Shown: positions 10,501 to 22,194, numbered from the stretch's first letter. The stretch is 64,000 nt of DNA from Acanthochromis polyacanthus (GCF_021347895.1 NC_067121.1:33467974-33531973), one strand, 5' to 3'. Notes: generated by a model not told the origin, from the sequence alone. A program made the numbers and translations.

Positions 10501-13500
10501 ATGGACGAATGGGTGGGCAGATAGATGGATGATTTCTTTCTATGCATATTGTTTAATGGATAAAGTAAAGTAGGCTGGCAGGTAGTTGAACTTCAATGCA
10601 TTTGTGCACTATCTTGGCATTTACATTTTCTTTAAGTTACTTAACCCTAGAAATCTAATGCAGCACAGATAAAAGACATCCAAAGCAACCATAAGACAAT
10701 CACCAATGTGAAATATTAACCAAGTAAAATGTTCTCATTGTTCCTTGGTGCAGAGGTCTGGAGTGAAAAGGGCTTTGTAGGCTAAAAGAGTTGGACTATA
10801 AAACCTCCTGGGTGTGTTTAGTAGGACAAGAGGCTATGCAGTGCAAAGTAACTAGTGGGAGAGGTGCTTGAACTTTTTGATTTTCACAGTGGTTACATTA
10901 GGAGTTAAGCATTTCTGGACACACTTTGTTACTATTAAATAAACCATTCTGAAACTCACCTTGGTCATTGTTTGACCTGTCAGAATCGGTCTCTCTCCAC
11001 TTCGCTGTATGGTAAATGGTAAATGGTCTGTATTTATATAGCTCTTTACAATACCTGCAAGGTACCCAAAGTGCTTTACAAGATACGTCACATTCACCCA
11101 TTCACACACACATTCACACACTGAATGTTCTAAATCATCCAGTTTGACCTGGACTGCTTTGTTACACATGCATCTCAAACTTATGACCTGCTATTAAAAT
11201 TTCACTGATGCAGCTAAACTGAAGCTTGTCTTTAAACAAGCACCTACACATCGAGGTGTGTACTTGTTTATTGTTCTCTGATGCCTCTGACCTACAGATC
11301 GCCCTGTTTGAGCCGCTGCTTTGCCGATTAATATATCGGCACTTTGACCACCTCGCCCATCAGTTCCTGGGAGAGAAAGTGAGCATCGCTGAAGTGCTGT
11401 CAGACTCTGATATATGGCTGGTGAGGTAATGTATACATTTTACATAGAAGAATAAACGTGTAGAAGCACTGACTCACTCAAATTATTGTACAAATAGTTT
11501 TTCAGATCACACTGAAAGAAAAAATATCTTTTTATGTTGTTTTTAAACAGGATGGACTTCACATTGGAGTTCCCACACCCTCTCATGCCTAACATGGTAC
11601 AAGTTGGTGGCATCAACTGCAAAGTTAAAAATCGTCTTCCTGACGTAAGACCTGTGTATTTCAGATTCCAGTTACCATTGAAAAATACAAAAGCAACACC
11701 AATTGTAAAGCAGGAAGATCAGAAGATGAATAGACAAAGGGTCATGAAAGAAAAGTCCGAATGTGTGCAAATATTTTTGCAGGATTTGGAGTCTTGGGTT
11801 TCAGGAGAAAATGGGTTTATCGTGTTCACTCTGGGATCCATGATGTCAGATCTGCCGGAATCAATCACCTCTGTCTTCATGGAGGCCTTCAGGCAAATTC
11901 CACAAAAGGTACAAGAAAATATAGGATCATAAATCAATGCAACAGAGTTTGTGGAAAAACAAAAATAATCCAACCACAACCATTTGGCAATGCTAGGACT
12001 GTAAACTACTCACACTGAATTGTTAACTTGAGAAATGTTGTATTCATTTTACCAGTCTCTCCTTTGCACCACTCGTGCCCTTTTCACTCCATGTATGTCC
12101 GTTTTCACATACAAGTGATGGACCAGAGGCAATGCAACGCATAAATCAGTGGCAAAAGTATCTTATATATACTACATATATTAAACATTATCTCTCACGC
12201 AAGAGTGTGTTGTTCAGAGATAATATGATCTGGAAAATTATTTTTCAAGTTCAGCGTAGACCAATGGCCTAATGGTTTCCAAGGGAGGGGTTCACATGCA
12301 CTCACATACATGGACTGGCGACCAAAGCATCCATCCATTATCCATACACCATGTGATTCTCATTAGGGCGGCTGGACTCATGGCAAAGACAGGGGACACC
12401 CTGGACAGTCTATCACAGGGCTACACATATAAAACCAAACAAGCGTTCTTGCATTCACACCTATGGATAATTTAGAATCAACAATGACATTTTGGACTGT
12501 CAGAGGAAGCTGGAGTACCTGGAGAAAACCCAGGTATAACAAACAAACACAATGCAGAAAGATCCCAAGCCCAGGCTGAGACATGAACTGGACACAAACT
12601 GTGCAGCCCATCTACCAAAACATATAACAGAGAATCTGGCATTATAGCGCACACAGAGGGAGTGTGACTTTACTATCTGCTAAGGATACTATCACTACAC
12701 TTTATCTTTACATGGTAAACAGCTCCTTGTTGCTATATTAAACATACTGCACCTTTGGTTTATTTTACATTAACAGGTGGTATGGAGGTACACTGGGAAG
12801 GTTCCTGGCAAATTACCAGAGAACGTGAGGCTGATGAAATGGGTGCCTCAGAATGAACTACTAGGTCTGTGAGTCGACTGCAACACATCCTAAAACATGA
12901 AGCATGTTTGTAAAAATTGACAAATAACATGTCACATATCATTACTTTTGATAATTCTGCATGTTTTGTATCGTAGCACATCCGGGAGCTCGAGCTTTCA
13001 TCACTCACGCTGGTTCACATGGTCTGTTTGAGGGACTGTGTCACACTGTTCCCATGCTGATGGTGCCACTTACCGCAGAACAGGCTGACAACGCACACAG
13101 GATGGTGAGCAGAGGAGCAGCAGTCACCTTGGATATTACCTCCATCACGACAGAAAGCCTTCTCAAGGGACTGAACGACGTCATTCATGACACCAGGTGA
13201 GAAAGTTGCTCAGTGTGACTTTGTGTGTCTTTGACCTTTAGTTTCAGAATCTGCTTTTTTCCACACCATCTACTTCAACTCAGTGTCATATTCTTCAACC
13301 CTTCCCTCCATCTGTGTCCAGGTATAAAGAGAATCTGCAAAAGCTGTCCGATCTTCATAATGATCGGCCAATCGACCCGCTGGATCTGTCAGTGTACTGG
13401 ACAGAGTTTGTGATGCGACACAAAGGAGCGAAACATCTCAAAGCTGCCGTCCATGACCTCAACTTTTTCCAGTACTACTGTCTGGATGTTATAGCACTAT

Positions 13501-13592
13501 TAGTTACTGTCGTGCTGGTTTTTGTAACGCTGACAGTTAAGTGTATGAAAGTATGCTTCCGAAGGCTGACCAGGAAGAGGAAGCAAGAGTAA
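7519..13592 (+). CDS. UDP-glucuronosyltransferase, tandem copy 1 (9 exons)
   Basis: Conjugates glucuronic acid from UDP-glucuronate onto lipophilic substrates in the endoplasmic reticulum lumen. Exons 7519-8052, 9261-9324, 9406-9554, 11298-11425, 11551-11644, 11783-11908, 12777-12864, 12977-13196 and 13322-13592 join in phase to 557 residues, slightly longer than the usual 530. Visible parts: signal peptide ([18 protein letters not shown]), a Lys/Glu-rich insert (about residues 22-55), the catalytic-His region [13 protein letters not shown] with the partner Asp, [11 protein letters not shown], the UGT signature [12 protein letters not shown], then a C-terminal membrane helix and a cytosolic KRKQE tail fitting the KxKxx ER-retrieval form. 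The donor-binding motif reads TAEQ instead of the usual GDQ seen in copy 2. A fish UGT5- or UGT2-like gene is most likely; I cannot fix the subfamily without a tree. Confidence 0.9.
8270..8910. other. Extra sequence in intron 1 of UGT copy 1
   Basis: Intron 1 is 1,208 bp in copy 1 and 568 bp in copy 2. Most of the difference is one block of roughly 600 bp here, absent from the matching point near 17590. I see no coding frame or clear terminal repeats, so it is either an unidentified insertion in copy 1 or a deletion in copy 2. Confidence 0.55.
9746..10294. mobile_element. Foldback element made of two inverted Tc1-like 5' ends
   Basis: Two arms of about 250 and 290 bp are reverse complements meeting near 10000. 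Outer ends read CTGGGCTTTGCAAAAG and its mirror CTTTTGCAAAGCCCGG, next to TA on both sides. Each arm encodes, outward from the centre on opposite strands, the start of a Tc1-type transposase with its helix-turn-helix ([12 protein letters not shown] and NISRMTVHR). The left arm lacks about 40 bp present in the right. It lies in intron 3 of UGT copy 1 and is missing from copy 2, so it arrived after the duplication. If the intron is transcribed, the RNA would fold into a long hairpin. Confidence 0.85.
11005..11119. repeat. Short dispersed fish repeat in intron 3 of UGT copy 1
   Basis: A block with GGTAAATGGTAAATGG, TTTATATAGC, CAAAGTGCTTTACA and CATTCACCCATTCACACAC interrupts sequence that is continuous in copy 2 (near 19015). 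This motif order is a dispersed repeat widespread in teleost genomes as I remember it. Its absence from copy 2 makes it a post-duplication insertion. Confidence 0.65.
12300..12620 (-). mobile_element. Old tRNA-headed SINE fragment in UGT copy 1, intron 6
   Basis: Motifs on the minus strand match the fuller SINE at 26248-26615, including the TGGGTTTTCTCCAGGTACTCC segment and the GGGGACACCCTGGACAGTC segment in reverse. The corresponding sequence is also in UGT copy 2 (20945-21245), so it inserted before the duplication. The tRNA-like head is worn away. Confidence 0.65.
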
Positions 13593-13781
13593 CAAGATTT
13601 TATAAACAACAATTTGTGTATCTGCATAATTTGTTAAGGGAACTCACATCATTATCAGTAAAAGCTTAATGCAAAATGTGTGTAATTAGTTGTGTTATAA
13701 ATCAGGCGTAAGAAGAACCACGTGGTGATCAAAAAGACGTTTATTTAACAGAAAATACAGAATATCATTAGATTCCATCAG

Positions 13782-14912
13782 GAATATATGGGTCTCCCAT
13801 TTCAGCTACACTAGCCTCTGCTCCTCTGCTCACTTTCTACGATGTCACCAAGCCAACTGTGGTATTAACAGGTGCCAACAGTTCGCACTGGGAGGCGTCT
13901 TACTCTAGCAACACGGGAATCCCTGGAAGCCCATAGTCGACTGTTCCAGGTGCCTGAGCGACACTGAGACCAGGTACGCTCAATTTGAAAAAGAGTATTT
14001 GGCCAGGGTTTGGGCTTGTGGACGTTTTGAGAAATACCTATATGCTTGATAGCTTCAGGCTTGTAACTGATCATAAGCCTCGCATTCCCCTTATGAACAG
14101 TAAAGACCTAGACGGTGTTCCCATCAGATGTCAGAGACTGCTGATGAGACTTATGCCTTTTAATCCCATCCAGACCAAGGCAAAATGTTGTGCAAAACTA
14201 TTTGATAGTGTCTGACTATTACTCAGGGTATTTAAAAATCCTACATCTGCCAACAGCCCCAAGCAGTCAGGCAGTGGCCAGGCTCGAAGCCATATTTTCA
14301 GGTCATGGTATTCCAGACGTGATTGTCAGTGATAACGGACTCCAGTTAACATCAGCAGAGATGAGAGAGTTTAGCAAAGTGTATCATTTCAAGCATGCTA
14401 CAATAAGTCCACATCATCCTCAGCGCAATGGACATGCTGAGATAGCTGTTCAGGTTATAAAAGGAATACTTAGACAGGAAGGCCACCTCCTCACTCTGAT
14501 GTCGTACAGAGCCACACCTACCACTTCCACTGGAGTCAGCCCAGCGGAACTGTTGATGGGTAGGAAACCCAGAACCGTATCCACTTTGCAGGGCAACCTC
14601 AACCCAAACTGTGCCAACCAGGATGTCATCAAGCAGACTGATGCCACTGCCAAAAAGAGGCAGGCGTACTTCTACAACTGCAGGAATGACGTGAGGACTC
14701 TCCTTCCACTGAGCCCGGGAGATGCAGTTCTCACAAAACTGGATGGACCAAAACAATGGACAATGCCAACTGCTGACTCCATGCCCAGATCCTACATAGG
14801 AGACAGCCCAAAGTCAGCCCTACAGGAAGAACAGGTGAAACCGGTTGGCATGCCTCGGATATCACCCACATCCATCAACCAAAGGGATGAAGAGTTTGCA
14901 ACAGCAACTTGA
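13782..14912 (+). pseudogene. Ty3/Gypsy pol fragment (RNase H and integrase)
   Basis: About 13840-14170 encodes pieces of an RNase H domain with frame breaks (YAQFEKEYLA, LVTDHKPR). A 240-codon open frame from 14190 to 14912 encodes an integrase core with the three catalytic acidic positions visible: SDYYSGY, VSDNGLQ and NGHAEIAV. Reverse transcriptase, protease, gag and the zinc-binding part of integrase are missing, so this is a dead 3' fragment of an LTR retrotransposon. It lies exactly at the junction between the two UGT duplication units. Confidence 0.85.
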
Positions 14913-15014
14913 GTAAATAAGTAGTTAGCCTGGATTTGTAAAGACTGTGGACTGTGAGTGATTTTTCCCCCCTTCTTGTTGTGGTTGTTTATTTTCTTAT
15001 GTTAAAGAGAGGGG

Positions 15015-15365
15015 CTATGCCAGGTGAACAGCAGAAGAAACAGCACTGCTCAGTTTAAATGTCACCTGTGAGAATTTCAATTTAGCAGAATCTACTGATG
15101 TTAACCTCCCATTGCCAGTTATCTTTTACAGAAAATTTCTCATTTAATTAATTTTCGTGATTTTTGTAAAATTAGATGAAGTTTATCTTTGAGTTTAAGA
15201 TTAAGTGTAGGCCATGAGCTTGGTTTGTATCACCCCCAGTTTAGTTCCACATTCTGTACTGGTTTATGTTTCACTCCTCTAAATAAAGATCCTGTAAGCC
15301 ATAATCTGTTTGACTCAATCTGTGTCTGCACTTGGGTTCTCAGATCCACCTCTAAACAATTTTGG
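15015..15365 (+). mobile_element. Possible 3' LTR of the Gypsy fragment
   Basis: A purine run (AAAGAGAGGGGC, about 15005-15016) resembles a polypurine tract and is followed by about 350 bp with an AATAAA at 15281-15286. Order and size fit a 3' LTR downstream of integrase. No second LTR is in the window, so the borders cannot be confirmed. Confidence 0.4.
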
Positions 15366-15670
15366 GCGGAATAAACATTTAATACGATAAGAAAGTGGAC
15401 AAAAGTAGTATTTTTGGTGGAATAGAGCTGGAAACTCATACCCTTTTAAAAGAAAGCACAATTTGGGTGGAATAAGCCTTTAAATCTACAACAAAGTGGA
15501 CAAAATGTAGATGGAATAAAAGATGGAATAAACTTAAATCCATATCTTTTTATTAAGAAAGTACTATTTGGGTGGAATAAACCTTTATGATGAGTTTTGG
15601 TGAAATAAACCTTCAAAACTTGAAGAGTGAGGACAGAGTGTAATAGTTTTGGAGGAATAAACCCTTAAAA
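15360..15670. repeat. Degenerate tandem repeat built on GGTGGAATAAACCTTTAAA
   Basis: The phrase GG(T/C)GGAATAAACC with a following TTTAAA recurs roughly every 45-60 bp, about six times, just upstream of the shared UGT promoter block. Copy 1 has only one such unit near 6602 (TGGTGGAATAGACCTTTAAAA). The array therefore expanded on the copy-2 side or was cut at the copy-1 breakpoint. Confidence 0.7.
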
Positions 15671-16839
15671 TTATAAGTTGTGCAGTAGGCACCTTTTGAG
15701 GGCAGCTGTGGTACGTACTTGAAAACAGAAATTAACAGTATGTGATTCAGAACGCAGCCATAATGTTGTTTACACCAGATACAGACATATTTTGATCAGT
15801 CAAACCCTCTCCTTTATGATTCACACGCCCTATGTGCTATTGGATGGCTGATCTGCAAAGTAGTTTTTTACAGTTTCTCTGTGAATTAGTGAGTAGTGTG
15901 TGTCTGCATTGGGGACAGCAGAATTTTCAGCACCACAGTTATAGGATTTATCTGACACTGATAATTACTTTACAGCAGATTAGGACTTAAAAAAACCTAT
16001 CATTGTCCTTATAGGCAAGATTTACCATTCAGGAGCCATGTTGTGTGGTTTTGGAGAGGTTTATGTGTGTACCTTTGTCAACTAAAGGCACACAAACTAT
16101 GCTCTGTTTTTGTGGGCGGGCCAACTAGATACTACTATAGGTGTAGCTGTTCTAATGTTGCTGTCACTTGCACTGGGACACCATAGTTGCATTCATGAAA
16201 CTCAGACATTGGAGTTCAGTGCATTAACTTACTAGATCTATTCAATCTGGGGTGGCCAATGAGAGTCCAGGGTTGAGCGTTGCCACTCGTGTCCCCCATT
16301 TTAGAGGCACCGCTGTCTAAATTAATGACAATAATGTAAGTTTTATGACCTTATTTTGACACAGGACCTCTTTGCAACAGCATAACAAAACAGTGCAGTT
16401 GTGAAACCTCCAAAACAAATTTACAAAGGACTCAAATGCATAAAACAACAATTGTTAAAAAAACAAAAGCTCTCATGACTACAATTCAAAAAGCACCGAC
16501 TGGGCGCTAAACTTTTCCCCAGTTCCGTAGGTGCAACACAAGTTGTTACTATGCATTTTCTTTTATGTGTGTGTGACTCACTAATCTACTGTCAACGACC
16601 TTTGGCTGCAAGGTATTGAGGACTGAGGCGGTCGCTCCTGTATTAGTGAGGACTTTGAGCACAGACAAGCAGTGTTAATTCATAGGGGAAATTGAACAAC
16701 TCAAGAGGAGCCTGAAGGAAGTTTTGCAGGAACATTCAAAGTGCAAAGAAGGAAGGATTTTCTTATAACATTTTGTCTCACTTCCCTCCTGTTTTCTTTG
16801 TGTTGCATTCAGTGAGCTGCAGACATAGACACAGAGACA

Positions 16840-19800
16840 ATGAGGAAAGCAGCAGTGTTTGTGTTTCTGCTGCTGAGCGCGGCAATGGAGGTGAGTGGTG
16901 CAGCAGATAAGAAGAAGGGATCTGAGGCAGAAACTCCCAAACCAGAGGGGAAGGTGAAGGGAAAAAAAGCTGAAACCGCTGACACCGTTCCTGCTAGTGA
17001 CATCGGTTCTTCAGCTTTTAAAGGTAATCTGCTGGTGGTGCCGATGGACGGGAGTCACTGGATCGGTGTAAAAGCCATTGCCCAGGAAATGGGCCGCCGC
17101 GGACACCGTGTTACCGTGGTGATGCCTGAGATTTCCATGCGGATGGGCCCGGGGAAACACTACGACACTGTCACCCATCCTGTTCCTTATGACCAGGCTC
17201 TTATAGACTCAGTGATGGCCAAAAACACAGAAGCGCTGGAAAAATCTACAGAGTCTTTCATGCAGAAGGTGCAGTCACGAATGTCACAGTTTCAGGCCAT
17301 CATGGACATGATTCACGTCACTGCAGAGAGCCTGTTGTTCAACGACAGTATCATCACACATCTGGCACAGCAGGTGAGTGCAAATACAGTGACTGAACAC
17401 CATCAGGATCGACTTTAAAATTGAGCACAGTTCCATGTTGCATTTCAAGCTTTGAAAATTAAACTGAATTTCTGAGGTTAATCATTAAGACTGTGTCACA
17501 GAGGTGGAGACGAGTCTTTTTCAGGGATGATACTGCATTAGAATCCACTATACTGTAAGGTGTTCATGGTGTAGTTTCTCTACTGAAGTTTCCAAGTGGC
17601 CCAAGATGAATTTGAGAGATCATGTGTTAATTAATGAGGTGGAAATGAAGAAAATGAAACTATGATAAAAGCCTTTTTAATCTTTGTTTTTGTGAAAATA
17701 TTGGATAAATACACCACTGTGGATGTCAAACACCTAAATAAAACCAAATATGCCTCAAAACTGTACTTGTGGGAAGTTCCTTAGTATGCTTTTAAGTTAC
17801 CTTCCCTCACTGATGAGTGCAAGAGAATAAAGGTAAACTGTCTTCAGCTGATGTCTTTCTATTCTTCTGATGTGTGGGGTATGAATGTATAAGTAAGTTT
17901 TTGTTTACTGTTTGAAGATTCACCAGTTTTTCACTTCATAGAATTTTGATGCCGTCTTGACAGACCCCATGGTGCCTACGGGCTCACTAATAGCTCGGAA
18001 ATTAGGTGAGTTTATCCACATTTTCATGATCTGTGTGTTCATGAGCCGCTGCATTTTCTCACCAGTCGGTGCTAAAACACTTTCAGGTCTCCCCACTGTT
18101 AACTTGCTGAGGGGTATTCCATGTTCCTTGGATTTAAAGGCTGCAGGCTGCCCATCCCCGCCATCGTACGTGCCTCGCTTTTTCAGTGGATTGACGGACC
18201 GAATGACCTTCATGGAGAGAGTTTTCAACAGCTTGGTTAGTGCTTTGGTCCAGACATGCAGGGATAAGCTCATGCATAGAAAGAAGAGCTAATCCAGTCA
18301 GTTCAGTCTTTACTCTTTGAAATGACAAATGTCTTTCCTAAATGGCCATTTTGTTTGGTAAGCTAATGCAGTACCTAATCCTAACCCTGGTATGATTTAT
18401 TTTCCCTGTTCATGGCTAAAAAAATAATTTCAGTGAAAATGATGATGGACATTTGAGTTCCCATTTAAACACTGAATCCAGCAATCTGTTCCAGAAATTC
18501 ATTTGTTACAGATGAGGATGGTCAAGTGGAGCAATGGACGAATGGGTGGGCAGATAGATGGATGATTTCTTTCTATGCATATTGTTTAATGGATAAAGTA
18601 AAGTAGGCTGGCAGGTAGTTGAACTTGAATGCATTTGTGCACTATCTTGGCATTTGCATTTTCTTTAAGTTATTTAACCCTAGAAATCTAATGCAGCACA
18701 GATAAAAGACATCCAAAACAACCATAAGACAATCACCAATGAAATATTAACCAAGTAAAATGTTCTCATTGTTCCTTGGTGCAGAGGTCTGGAGTGAAAA
18801 GGGCTTTGTAGGCTAAGAGGGTTGGGCTATAAAACCTCCTGGGTGTGTTTAGTAGGACAAGAGGCTATGCAGTGCAAAGTAACTAGTAGGAGAGGTGCTT
18901 CAACTTTTATGCATTTCTGGGCACACTTTGTTACTATTAAATGAACCATTCTGAAACTCACCTTGGTCATTGTTTGACCTGTCAGAATCGGTCAAACGTC
19001 TCTCCACTTTGCTGTATGTTGTAAATCATCCAGTTTGACCTGGACTGCTTTGTTGCACATGCATCTCAAACTTATGACCTGCTATTAAAATTTCACTGAT
19101 GCAGCTAAACTGAAGCTTGTCTTTAAACAAGCACCTACACATCGAGGTGTGTACTTGTTTATTGTTCTCTGATGCCTCTGACCTACAGATCGCCCTGTTT
19201 GAGCCGCTGCTTTGCCGATTAATATATCGGCACTTTGACCACCTCGCCCATCAGTTCCTGGGAGAGAAAGTGAGCATCGCTGAAGTGCTGTCAGACTCTG
19301 ATATATGGCTGATGAGGTAACATGTATCAAGGTTACATAGAAGAATAAACGTGTAGAAGCACTGACTTACTCAAACTATTGTACAAATAGTTTTTCAGAT
19401 CACACTGAAAGAAAAGATCTTGGTATGTTGTGTTTAAACAGGATAGACTTCACACTGGAGTTCCCACGCCCTCTCATGCCTAACATGGTACAAGTTGGTG
19501 GCATCAACTGCAAAGTTAAAAATCGTCTTCCTGACGTAAGACCTGTGTATTTCAGATTCCAGTTACTATTGAAAAATACAAAGGCAACACCAATTGTAAA
19601 GCAGGAAGATTAAGAAATGAATAGACAAAGGCTCGTGAAAGAAAAGTCTGAATGTGTGCGAATATTTTTGCAGGATTTGGAGTCTTGGGTGTCAGGAGAG
19701 CATGGGTTCATCGTGTTCACTCTGGGATCCATGGTGTCAGATCTGCCGGAATCAATCACCGCTGTCTTCCTGGAGGCCTTCAGGCAAATTCCACAAAAGG

Positions 19801-22194
19801 TACAAGAAAATATAGGATTCTAAATCAATGCAGCAATTAAAAGTTTAAAGCACCAATGGATGTTGCTTGAACACCAAGATCAAAACAAACGACCACACCT
19901 CCTTCTCCTCCCTTCACATTTCATTTACAAATAGAGAGTTTGTGTACAAACCCCCGTTGAATCGTCACCCTATCACGGTGGAAGAGTTTGAGTGTCTCTG
20001 TGATCCTGGGAGCAATGTTGTTCGCGGCTTTAGTCCCTGGTAGAGTCTACCAAGGCAAATTAGTGTTGTGGGAGAGACCAGACTAAGAGTGATTCAAAAA
20101 CTCTGATGACAGCACAAAAAGGAGAAGCCACTATCTTGCCGGGATTAGGGATACCGGGGCCTTCCCCTGGAGCCAGGGCTGGTGGGGGAGTGAGAGAAGC
20201 CGTCAGGCTGAAAAAGGAGGCTTTTTGGCCTGGCTGGCTCGGGGGTTGTCTGAAGCAGCTGACAGGTACTGGTTGTCCAAAAGGGCTGCAGCTACAGCAG
20301 TTCTGGAAGCTACAACTCGGGTGTGGGAGGAGTTTGCAGAGGCTATGGAGAAGGACTTTCAGTTGGCCTCGAGAAAGTTCTGGCAAACTGTTCAATGTGT
20401 CAGGAAAGGGAAGCAGTGCTTTACTCAGGCTTTGTACAGTCGGGGTGGAGAACTGCTGACCGTACTGGGGACTTCAAGGAACTCCTGAATCCGGTAAACA
20501 CGTCCTCCGTGGAGGAGGCAGAACCTGAAGACTTAGGGGGGATCTTAGTCCATATCTGTGGCAGAGGTCACTGAGGTAGTTGAGAAGCTCCTCGATGGCA
20601 AGGCACCAGGTGTGGACGAAATTCGCCTTAAGGTGCTGAATGCTCTGGACATTGTTGTACTGTCGTGTCTGACATGTCTCTACAATGTCATGTGGGTGCT
20701 GGGTACCATGCCTGTGGAGTGGCAGACTGGGGTGGTGGTTCCCATTTTTAAAAAGAGGAACCGGAGAGTGTGTGCCAACTACTGGGGTATCACACTTCTC
20801 AGCCTCCTCAGGAAAACTTACTCTCATGTGCTGGAAGGGAGGCTCCAACCGATTGTCGAACTTTAGATTTGGGAGGACCAATATGGATTCCATCCCAGTA
20901 ATGAAACAGTGGACCAAACATCCAAGGATTATCTATACACCGCTTGATCCTCATTAGGGTTGCGGGGGTGGCTGGACTCAGGGCAAAGGCAGGGGACAGC
21001 CTGGACAGTCTATCGCAGGGCTACACATATAGAGACAAACAAGCACTCTTACATTCACATCTATGAGCAATTTAGAATCACCAGTTACTTTTTGGACTGT
21101 GGGAGGAAGCTGGAGTACCTGGAGAAAACCCACGCATGCACAGGGAGAACAAACAAACACCACGCAGAAAGATCCCAAGCCCAGGCTGAGACATGAGCCG
21201 GACACAAACTGTGCAGCTCATCTACCAAAACATATAACAGAGAATCTGGCATTATAGCGCACACAGAGGGAGTGTGACTTTACTATCTGCCAAGGATACT
21301 ATCACTACACTTTATCTTTACATGGTAAACAGCTCCTTGTTGCTATATTAAACATACTGCACCTTTGATTTATTTTACATTAACAGGTGGTATGGAGGTA
21401 CACTGGGAAGGTTCCTGGCAAATTACCAGAGAATGTGAGGCTGATGAAATGGGTGCCTCAGAATGAACTACTAGGTCTGTGAGTCGACTGCAACACATCC
21501 TAAAACATGAAGCATGTTAGTAAAAATTGACAAATAACATGTCACATATCATAACTTCTGACAATTCTGCATGTTTTGTATCGCAGCACATCCGGGAGCT
21601 CGAGCTTTCATCACTCATGCTGGTTCACATGGTCTGTTTGAGGGACTGTGTCACGCTGTTCCCATGCTGATGGTGCCACTTGGTGGAGACCAGGCTGACA
21701 ACGCACACAGGATGGTGAGCAGAGGAGCGGGAGTTATGTTGGATATTACCTCCATCACGACAGAAAGCCTTCTCAAGGGACTGAACGACATCATTCATGA
21801 CACCAGGTGAGAAAGCTGCTCAGTGTGATTTTTTGACCTTTAGTTTCAGAATCTGCTTTTTTCCACATCATCTACTTCAACTCAGTGTCATATTCTTCAA
21901 CCCTCCCCTCCATCTGTGTCCAGGTATAAAGAGAATCTGCAGAAGCTGTCCGAGCTTCATAATGATCGGCCACTCGACCCGCTGGAGCTGTCAGTGTACT
22001 GGACAGAGTTTGTGATGCGACACAAAGGAGCGAAACATCTCAAAGCTGCCGTCCATGACCTCAACTTTTTCCAGTACTACTGTCTGGATGTTATAGCACT
22101 ATTAGTTACTGTCGTGCTGGTTTTTGTAACGCTGACAGTTAAGTGTATGAAAGTATGCTTCCGAAGGCTGACCAGGAAGAGGAAGCAAGAGTAA
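16840..22194 (+). CDS. UDP-glucuronosyltransferase, tandem copy 2 (9 exons)
   Basis: Same enzyme class and exon plan as copy 1: 16840-17373, 17942-18005, 18087-18235, 19189-19316, 19442-19535, 19674-19799, 21387-21474, 21587-21806 and 21924-22194, with all phases consistent and 557 residues. It keeps the canonical GGDQ donor-binding motif after [12 protein letters not shown] and reads RGAGVMLD where copy 1 has RGAAVTLD. The signal peptide, Lys/Glu-rich insert, DGSHW catalytic region, C-terminal membrane helix and KRKQE tail are shared. Exon 7 ends at an unusual GTCTGT donor in both copies. The TAA near 19611 lies in intron 5 and does not truncate the protein. Intron 6 has grown to nearly 1.6 kb through a LINE fragment. 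Subfamily uncertain (UGT5- or UGT2-like). Confidence 0.9.
19900..20910 (+). mobile_element. LINE fragment, N-terminal part of reverse transcriptase
   Basis: In intron 6 of UGT copy 2 the plus strand carries frame-broken pieces of a non-LTR retrotransposon: [29 protein letters not shown], then [19 protein letters not shown] and [12 protein letters not shown] of the reverse transcriptase fingers. The sequence ends before the YADD region. It is absent from copy 1. A 3' piece of what seems the same family lies at 29090-29700. I am not sure of the clade name. Confidence 0.8.
20945..21245 (-). mobile_element. Old SINE fragment in UGT copy 2, intron 6
   Basis: Counterpart of 12300-12620, with the same reverse-strand SINE motifs. 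It directly follows the LINE fragment, so the LINE probably landed in or beside this older SINE. Confidence 0.65.

Larger units (their letters stand above)
6602..13781. repeat. Tandem duplication unit, copy 1 (UGT)
   Basis: Sequence from about 6602 to 13781 matches about 15660 to 22383 across promoter, exons, introns and 3' flank, apart from later insertions and deletions. The shared 5' part starts near the motif GAGGGCAGCTGTGGTACG (6652 and 15700). The shared 3' part ends at ATTCCATCAG (13781 and 22383). After that, copy 1 runs into Ty3/Gypsy sequence and copy 2 runs into ndufb3. Copy 1 is longer in introns 1 and 3 because of insertions; copy 2 is longer in intron 6. Confidence 0.9.

Noticed and set aside
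19442..19620. Premature stop in UGT copy 2 after KVKNRLPD
   Set aside because: The stop is beyond a proper GTAAGA donor at 19536, inside intron 5; the exon itself is in phase.
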